The notes under the pieces: generated by a model | Told to the model about the DNA's origin: nothing | Seen by the model: only the letters and a program-made list of their open reading frames with translations | Databases searched by the model: none | Assembly: GCA_964034945.1 (NCBI GenBank) | Contig: OZ035961.1 | Location: 42,188,184-42,252,183 of the forward strand | DNA: 64,000 nt | From: Chrysopilus asiliformis | Lineage: Eukaryota > Arthropoda > Insecta > Diptera > Rhagionidae | Direction: 5' to 3' | Made by a program: the position numbers and the translations under genes | Shown: positions 63,945-64,000 of the stretch, in pieces | Position numbering within the stretch: position 1 is the stretch's first letter | Layout: every line of letters starts with the position of its first letter

Positions 63945-64000
63945 ACGTTGGAGTAAAGATAACCGATATACTCGTGGACGCGGTTTTTCTTTCTTTCCTA

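Overview
The window is AT-rich eukaryotic DNA with short spliceosomal introns, a Dmrt (DM + DMA domain) gene, a tandem cluster of divergent ionotropic receptors, and many nested transposons. This points to an insect. The dispersed elements with (GTCY)n microsatellites, which resemble DINE-1/mini-me, suggest a fly (Diptera). The species cannot be read from the sequence. Most of the length is transposon-derived. Only two cellular loci are well supported, plus one weak coding-like island near 2.7-3.2 kb.

Layout. 1-10 kb is intergenic and repeat-rich (a 572-bp hAT MITE, a DINE-like element with a MITE inside it, a GC-rich coding-like island on the minus strand). 10.07-12.14 kb holds a 5'-truncated non-LTR retrotransposon with an open reverse transcriptase and a 12-bp target duplication. 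12.67-32.53 kb (minus) is a complete four-exon Dmrt gene, probably dmrt93B. Its 16-kb first intron contains a LOA-like retrotransposon with two intact ORFs, a mariner, a hAT foldback element and several TA-target elements. 32.5-40.8 kb is a transposon field (two DD41D-type mariners lie here or just beyond, plus a tRNA-like sequence).

40.8-62.7 kb (plus) carries three tandem ionotropic receptor copies, here IR-A, IR-B and IR-C. Exon lengths and intron phases match almost exactly between copies. IR-A is open through ten exons (627 aa). IR-B is complete except for one in-frame UGA, which sits in the leaky UGA-C context. IR-C has a 2-bp frameshift in exon 2 and only its first six exons are visible. 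Transposons have enlarged introns 3 and 7 of IR-A and intron 5 of IR-B without touching exons. The right end (63.15-63.94 kb) is an element with an internal palindromic satellite.

The receptors are predicted ligand-gated membrane channels for taste or smell. The Dmrt protein is a predicted nuclear transcription factor. Nothing in the sequence links the two functionally. The most unusual observations are the candidate stop read-through in IR-B, four TA-target elements that reuse their terminal motif internally, the mirrored catalytic motif in the mariner, and the multi-level transposon nesting. All exon joins are my own predictions from splice signals and comparison among copies.
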